Shown one piece after another: positions 6,445 to 10,150 of a stretch of 10,150 bases of DNA (the stretch's first letter is position 1; each line of letters starts with the position of its first letter). The DNA is from Caldifarciminota bacterium. Lineage in GTDB: Bacteria; Hydrothermota; Tepidihabitantia; SM23-42. Under the pieces are notes generated by a model. That model had not been told where the DNA came from, ran no database searches, and worked only from the letters and a program-made list of their open reading frames with translations. The position numbers and the translations under genes are program-made. The stretch lies in contig JAGMEL010000386.1 in the NCBI GenBank assembly GCA_023128195.1, positions 1-10,150 of the forward strand, in the 5' to 3' direction.

Positions 6445-6469
6445 ATGCTGTTCAGAATCTAAACAGCAT
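6445..6469 (-). other. Hairpin between hdrB and mvhD
   Basis: ATGCTGTT (6445-6452) and AACAGCAT (6462-6469) form a perfect 8-bp stem with a 9-nt loop, directly before the GGAG of mvhD on the minus strand. It has no T-run. It could modulate mvhD translation or mark an RNA processing site. Confidence 0.4.
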
Positions 6470-6488
6470 ATAAAAACACCGATTTTTT

Positions 6489-7352
6489 TCATAATAATTT
6501 GTACTCCTTTAACAGATTAACTGGTGAAATCTTGTTTTGTTCCAAACCAAGATTTTCCTCTTTCACACCGAGTGCAATGGCAAGAACCTGTGAAAAATAG
6601 AAGATAGGAATCTCATTAAATTCTGAATGGGCTATCTTTATCTTCTTTTGCAAGGCATCAAGATTATAATGACATAGTGGGCAGGCTGTAATAATCGCTT
6701 CGGCCCCATTAGCTTGAGCATTCTTTAAAACCTTGTACGAAGCATCAATAGCGGCATCTGGAGAATTGACAACGAGATAAGAACCACAACACTCGACCTT
6801 AAATGGAAAATCTATGGGTGTTGCACCGATTAAACTTACAAAATCCTCAAAAATAGTTGGTGATTCAGGATCATCAAACTGGATCTCTTGTTCTGGTCTT
6901 AATAGAAGACAGCCATAATAACAACCAAGTTTTATGCCCTTTAAATCCTTTTTTAGATGCTTTTTGATCAGTTCTTTATTATCTCTAAAAAATTCAAGGG
7001 GATGAACAACTGCCTCATTACCATCATAGGATTCCTCAAGATGTTCATTTAAAATCTCCAGAGCATCAGTATCCTGTTTAAGCATATAATTTGCCCTTTT
7101 CAGGGTATTATAGCAAATAGAACAAGGTACTATAACTCTTCCGTCCTCTTTCTGTGCCTTTGCCAATATTCGTAAAGGTGCAATCAAAGACATTCGATTG
7201 TCATGGGCAAGACCAAATGTCGTACCACAACAATACCAGTGTGGTAGTTCATTAAGTTTTACACCGAGTGCCTCAAATGATTTATGTAAAGAAGTATTGA
7301 AAGACTTTGCCTTTGTATATAAGGTACATCCAGGATAATACGCTAATTCCAT
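6489..7352 (-). CDS. hdrB: Heterodisulfide reductase subunit B-like protein
   Basis: HdrB carries the disulfide-reducing site with two noncubane [4Fe-4S] clusters. The 287-aa protein has two complete CCG domains: first C9, C41-C42-G43, C77, C80; second C148 (or C144), C188-C189-G190, C224, C227. The spacing matches the methanogen enzyme, and no cluster ligand is missing. Length is typical. It follows hdrC by 7 nt. In bacteria such HdrB proteins can act on substrates other than CoM-S-S-CoB, so the actual acceptor is unknown; the name is by homology. Confidence 0.94.
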   Translation of the reverse strand: MELAYYPGCTLYTKAKSFNTSLHKSFEALGVKLNELPHWYCCGTTFGLAHDNRMSLIAPLRILAKAQKEDGRVIVPCSICYNTLKRANYMLKQDTDALEILNEHLEESYDGNEAVVHPLEFFRDNKELIKKHLKKDLKGIKLGCYYGCLLLRPEQEIQFDDPESPTIFEDFVSLIGATPIDFPFKVECCGSYLVVNSPDAAIDASYKVLKNAQANGAEAIITACPLCHYNLDALQKKIKIAHSEFNEIPIFYFSQVLAIALGVKEENLGLEQNKISPVNLLKEYKLL

Positions 7353-7359
7353 CTTTAGT

Positions 7360-7755
7360 TTAATAAGTATATTTGCTGAACGCGCTCATTAAAGCAAGCG
7401 GAGGTGCATCGAGTAAAAACTCTTTATCAATCTTATCAACGTCAAACAACCCCTCTTTTGCACGAAGATGAATCATTCTAACGGCCTCCATTAATCTTGG
7501 AATATCAACACCCCTTGGGCAGCGCGTCTGACAAACAAGACATGCTGCACAAAACCAGGGAGCAGAAGCCGCGAGTACGTCGTCTTTTAATCCCAACTGA
7601 ATAAATCTAATAACCTGATTTGGAGGTGCATCCATGAATTTGGCAAATGGACAACCTGCTGTGCACCTTCCACACTGATAACAATCAGAAACCTTCTGAT
7701 TACTAATCTCCTCAATTCTCCTTATGAAATCCTTCTCTTCCAGTATCTTATTCAT
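7360..7755 (-). CDS. hdrC: Heterodisulfide reductase subunit C-like ferredoxin protein
   Basis: HdrC relays electrons from HdrA to HdrB through two [4Fe-4S] clusters. The 131-aa protein has both motifs: C25, C28, C31, C35 (CYQCGRCTAGCP) and C69, C72, C75, C79 (CAACLVCQTRCP). It is shorter than methanogen HdrC (about 185 aa), having only a short C-terminal tail. It is the first gene of the minus-strand block. A -10 box ends 7 nt before its ATG and no Shine-Dalgarno sequence is visible, so its message is probably leaderless. hdrB follows 7 nt later. Confidence 0.93.
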   Translation of the reverse strand: MNKILEEKDFIRRIEEISNQKVSDCYQCGRCTAGCPFAKFMDAPPNQVIRFIQLGLKDDVLAASAPWFCAACLVCQTRCPRGVDIPRLMEAVRMIHLRAKEGLFDVDKIDKEFLLDAPPLALMSAFSKYTY

Positions 7756-7762
7756 AATCGTT

Positions 7763-7790
7763 ATTATATTTAAATATTGAATAAAGTCAA
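7763..7790 (-). promoter_or_regulatory. Sigma70-type promoter of hdrC and the block behind it
   Basis: The minus strand reads TTGACT (7790-7785), a 16-nt spacer, then TATAAT (7768-7763). The predicted start of transcription is within a base or two of the hdrC ATG (7755). It is the best promoter on this strand in the window. Confidence 0.75.
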
Positions 7791-7830
7791 GAAAAAAGAA
7801 CGAAAAGTTCCCTCCACTTTTTCTCTTGAC
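7786..7830. promoter_or_regulatory. Imperfect dyad linking opposed TTGAC boxes
   Basis: GTCAAGAAAAAAG (7786-7798) is near-complementary to CTTTTTCTCTTGAC (7817-7830), differing by one extra base. A small inner pair GAAC/GTTC (7798-7801, 7807-7810) is also present. The outer ends are the hdrC -35 box and a TTGACT on the + strand at 7826-7831 that has no good -10 at the usual distance. This may be an operator for divergent control. Confidence 0.4.
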
Positions 7831-7853
7831 TTTCCGATGTTTTGAAAATGGGC

Positions 7854-7881
7854 TTGACTTCTGTAAGAAAACGAATAAAAT
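7854..7881 (+). promoter_or_regulatory. Sigma70-type promoter of the mscS-type gene
   Basis: TTGACT (7854-7859), 16-nt spacer, TAAAAT (7876-7881). Transcription would start near 7888, leaving a leader of about 62 nt before the ATG at 7950. Confidence 0.6.
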
Positions 7882-7886
7882 AGTGC

Positions 7887-7908
7887 TCGTGAATACAAAA
7901 GATCACGA
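7887..7908 (+). promoter_or_regulatory. Inverted repeat at the start of the mscS leader
   Basis: TCGTGA (7887-7892) and TCACGA (7903-7908) are complementary, with 10 nt between them. The repeat coincides with the predicted 5' end of the message. It could be a repressor site or a 5' stem protecting the RNA. Confidence 0.35.
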
Positions 7909-7949
7909 AATTTCATATAATTTACACATAGCAAAAAAAGGAGCAGAAT

Positions 7950-8981
7950 ATGTTAACTGAAGTATTAACATTAACCCACTTAATAACATCATTAGCCTTT
8001 ATCATAGGCGGTCTTATTATAGGAATAATCATTGAAAAAATTATTCTTGTGAAACTCAAGAAGTTTGCGGAAAGAACAAGCTGGGAAGGCGATGAATTAA
8101 TAATCGCATCTATCCGGGGTGTTGCCATATTATGGTGCGGTATTGGTGGTATATATGGTGCAGTACTCAACCTGCCAGTAAAGCCTCCGATTTTGGATAT
8201 TTCCCAAAAAATTCTTATTATCGTCATCGTTATTTCTGCAACTGTTGTTCTTGCAAAAGTGGCTGTTGGTCTTGTTAATATCCACAGTAAAAAAGCAGCC
8301 GGGGTTTTACCATCATCCTCTTTATTTATCAATATAACGAGACTCGCAATTTTTATTATTGGTGGACTCATTATACTACAGACACTCGGCATTTCCATCA
8401 CACCGCTAATTACTGCTTTAGGTATTGGCGGTCTTGCTGTTGCCCTGGCACTTCAGACAACATTATCCAATCTATTTGCAGGATTACAGATTATTATGTC
8501 AAAACAATTAGAGGTTGGTGATTATGTAAGGCTTGAGTCAGGCGAAAAGGGATATGTAACCGACATATCCTGGCGCAATACAACAATCAGAGAACTTCCT
8601 AATAATTTGGTTGTTGTCCCGAATTCTAAATTAGCAAATGCGATTCTTATCAATTACAATCGACCTCAAAGAGAGATGTCGGTAATTGTCCAGGTCGGAG
8701 TAAGTTATAATAGTGACCTTGAAAAGGTTGAAAAGGTCACTATAGAGGTAGCAAAAGAGGTTATGCAAAAAGTACAGGGCGCTCAATCAAAATTTGAACC
8801 GTTTATTCGTTATCATACATTTGCCGACTCCAGTATCAATTTCTCCGTAATCATGCGTGTTAAGGAATTTGTTAACCAGTACTTAATCAAACATGAATTT
8901 ATAAAAAAACTACACAAACGCTACAACCAGGAAGGAATCAACATTCCATTCCCGATCAGAACAGTACATATGGAAAAATAG
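7950..8981 (+). CDS. Small-conductance mechanosensitive channel, MscS family
   Basis: MscS-type channels open under membrane tension and release solutes after hypo-osmotic shock. The 343-aa protein has hydrophobic segments at about 11-34, 51-72, 86-108 and 128-147, then the pore helix with TALGIGGLAVALALQTTLSN (155-174) and NLFAGLQIIMSKQLEVGDYV leading into the beta domain. Further signatures are GYVTDISWRNTTIRELPNN (201-219), VVPNSKLAN and, near the end, GINIPFPIRTVH. The small-residue pore pattern (G, A) is intact. The extra membrane segments before the pore helix make it a little longer than E. coli MscS (286 aa). AAGGAG stands 6 nt before the ATG. It is the only gene of its unit, between its own promoter and a terminator. 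Ion selectivity cannot be read. Confidence 0.95.
   Translation: MLTEVLTLTHLITSLAFIIGGLIIGIIIEKIILVKLKKFAERTSWEGDELIIASIRGVAILWCGIGGIYGAVLNLPVKPPILDISQKILIIVIVISATVVLAKVAVGLVNIHSKKAAGVLPSSSLFINITRLAIFIIGGLIILQTLGISITPLITALGIGGLAVALALQTTLSNLFAGLQIIMSKQLEVGDYVRLESGEKGYVTDISWRNTTIRELPNNLVVVPNSKLANAILINYNRPQREMSVIVQVGVSYNSDLEKVEKVTIEVAKEVMQKVQGAQSKFEPFIRYHTFADSSINFSVIMRVKEFVNQYLIKHEFIKKLHKRYNQEGINIPFPIRTVHMEK
8710..8743 (+). other. Perfect 11-bp inverted repeat inside mscS
   Basis: ATAGTGACCTT (8710-8720) and AAGGTCACTAT (8733-8743) flank a 12-nt loop in the coding region of the C-terminal domain. It overlaps a short repeated peptide (EKVEKV), which explains only part of the symmetry. Confidence 0.45.
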
Positions 8982-8991
8982 AAATGAAATA

Positions 8992-9027
8992 AAAAGCCCA
9001 GGACTTTTTCAAAAATCCTGGGCTTTT
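8992..9027. terminator. Bidirectional terminator between convergent genes
   Basis: AAAAGCCCAGGA (8992-9003) pairs perfectly with TCCTGGGCTTTT (9016-9027). The + strand runs out in TTTT and the minus strand in TTTTT plus further T-rich sequence, so it can end both the mscS transcript and the opposing alpha-2-macroglobulin-like transcript. Confidence 0.85.
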
Positions 9028-9043
9028 ACGTTACGATATTTTT

Positions 9044-10150
9044 TTACAACGAAACCTTCATTTCAATTGGTTGTTCAACTCCTTCATCAGACGTATTATA
9101 GTATTCGTATACACGTGAAGAACGCACCTTTGCCTTTATCGGATATTTTGCCTTAATACTATAAGATAATTGAACCGGTTTTTTAGAACTCACCTCATCA
9201 AGATAGATGATGAGTTGCCGTGGTGTAATAGTATACTTTTGTATCTTCTTACCAACAAGTTCGTCTAAGGTTGGTGTCTGTACCTCAAATCCCGGAGGAA
9301 TACCAAGGTCAACCATGACCATCTGTGCGGTACCTGGTCGGTTGAGCTTTATTGAAACATCAACACTCACAATATCATTAATCGAAAGTTTTGTGCGGTC
9401 ATAATCAACATCAATAGCAAATGACGGCATTGCTGGACGCGGAAGTACTTTCCATGGTACATAGTATGCACTGGTGATTTCATACATAAAATTACCTTCA
9501 CCTTTTACACTGATCTCAACAGTATTATCTTTACTGAGATAATCAGTTAAATCAATCTGGTGCATTAAATCAGCATTGTCTTTGTCAATCCTCAAGTCTT
9601 TGATCTTTTTACCATTCATCATCACTGCAACCTGAGCATCAATATCCTCTGCTACGCCACCAAGTGCTTCAACAAGTGAACGTAATGCAATAACAGTCCC
9701 CTGTGTAGTATACCACATGCCGCGTGCATCCTTAGAGCGAATCAGATGGGTTAAAACCTTGCTCACTACATCACTGTATTTGCCGGATTTTATCAGGGCG
9801 TAGGCAGCGAGTCCTGTTGCCTCAATATTTGCACCATTACCCCGAGAAAAAGTGACTGATGGTATATCTGATTCCCAGTAAATTGCATCATCTTTTTCTT
9901 TTGCCATACTAATAAGTTTTTTAAGAACTTCCGTCGTGGTCCCACCCTTTGGTTCAACTGCAACAAATGCATTAGCTACGAGAGCAAGTATGTATGGATC
10001 TTTTGCCGCTTTTAGATTCTTCTTCAGATAAGATAGCGCCTTTGATACCTCTGTTCCCCTGTCACCAATATCACCCAATGCCCAGCAAATATAGGCAGTA
10101 GGCAGAATTTCACTCTTCTGGATTTTTGTCCAGGATTCAGCATGGCAATA
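9044..10150 (-). CDS. Alpha-2-macroglobulin-like protein, C-terminal part (5' end outside window)
   Basis: The frame is open to the right edge, giving 368 residues; the TTG at 10078 is internal. Residues 1 to about 165 look like the end of the alpha/alpha-toroid thioester domain (TAYICWALGDIGDRG, EATGLAAYALIKSGKY, GMWYTTQGTVIALRSL). About 170-232 resembles the CUB-like insert. About 243-368 is the macroglobulin receptor-binding domain (AQMVMVDLGIPPGFEV). Bacterial members are large envelope proteins thought to trap proteases and are often lipoproteins paired with PBP1C. The thioester motif (CxEQ) and the signal peptide would lie outside the window, so whether it can trap covalently cannot be told. 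Transcription ends at the shared hairpin at 8992-9027. Confidence 0.88.
   Translation of the reverse strand, partial: YCHAESWTKIQKSEILPTAYICWALGDIGDRGTEVSKALSYLKKNLKAAKDPYILALVANAFVAVEPKGGTTTEVLKKLISMAKEKDDAIYWESDIPSVTFSRGNGANIEATGLAAYALIKSGKYSDVVSKVLTHLIRSKDARGMWYTTQGTVIALRSLVEALGGVAEDIDAQVAVMMNGKKIKDLRIDKDNADLMHQIDLTDYLSKDNTVEISVKGEGNFMYEITSAYYVPWKVLPRPAMPSFAIDVDYDRTKLSINDIVSVDVSIKLNRPGTAQMVMVDLGIPPGFEVQTPTLDELVGKKIQKYTITPRQLIIYLDEVSSKKPVQLSYSIKAKYPIKAKVRSSRVYEYYNTSDEGVEQPIEMKVSL

Noticed and set aside
7916..7921. TATAAT in the mscS leader as a second promoter
   Set aside because: No acceptable -35 box at 16-18 nt; the TTGACT/TAAAAT pair upstream is better.
7922..8401. 159-aa open frame on the minus strand opposite mscS
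   Set aside because: It lies fully within the mscS gene, which has clear family motifs, and its peptide resembles no family I know. It is a shadow frame.

Overview
The window looks like chromosomal DNA of an AT-rich anaerobic bacterium. The rpsF-ssb-rpsR-rplI cluster is bacterial, and the HdrC/HdrB/MvhD iron-sulfur proteins point to anaerobic, flavin- or thiol-linked electron transfer. The combination of Hdr/Mvh genes, a long (about 480 aa) RtcB and an alpha-2-macroglobulin-like protein would fit an uncultured candidate-phylum bacterium (for example the WOR-3 or other FCB-like lineages). That placement is inference from gene content only.

Layout, left to right. On the + strand are the 3' part of rtcB (RNA ligase, cut by the left edge) and a complete uvrC. 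Both intergenic ends of uvrC carry a hairpin followed by the word TAAATACC. Between uvrC and the convergent minus-strand block lies a 99-bp element bounded by perfect 12-bp inverted repeats.

The minus-strand block reads, in transcription order, hdrC, hdrB, mvhD, rpsF (S6), ssb, rpsR (S18), rplI (L9), a bifunctional-nuclease-family gene (DUF151), and a CBS/CorC-family gene. Several junctions overlap (ATGA, ATGA, TAATG). It starts at a good sigma70-type promoter only 7 nt before the hdrC ATG, so a redox module and a ribosomal/replication module probably share one transcript. hdrA is not in the window.

The most unusual point is the rplI/nuclease junction. The TAG stop of rplI is followed at once, in the same frame, by ATT, and the family-conserved N-terminus of the nuclease starts there behind a very strong Shine-Dalgarno sequence. 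The first ordinary start codon (GTG at 4436) would remove 49 residues of conserved domain. The likeliest reading is a rare AUU start.

A divergent intergenic region (7756-7949) separates hdrC from a + strand mscS-type channel gene and has TTGACT boxes on both strands arranged in a dyad. mscS ends at a bidirectional terminator that also serves the minus-strand alpha-2-macroglobulin-like gene, which is cut by the right edge. I saw no tRNA, rRNA, CRISPR array, insertion sequence or phage gene. No gene-free stretch exceeds 300 bases.
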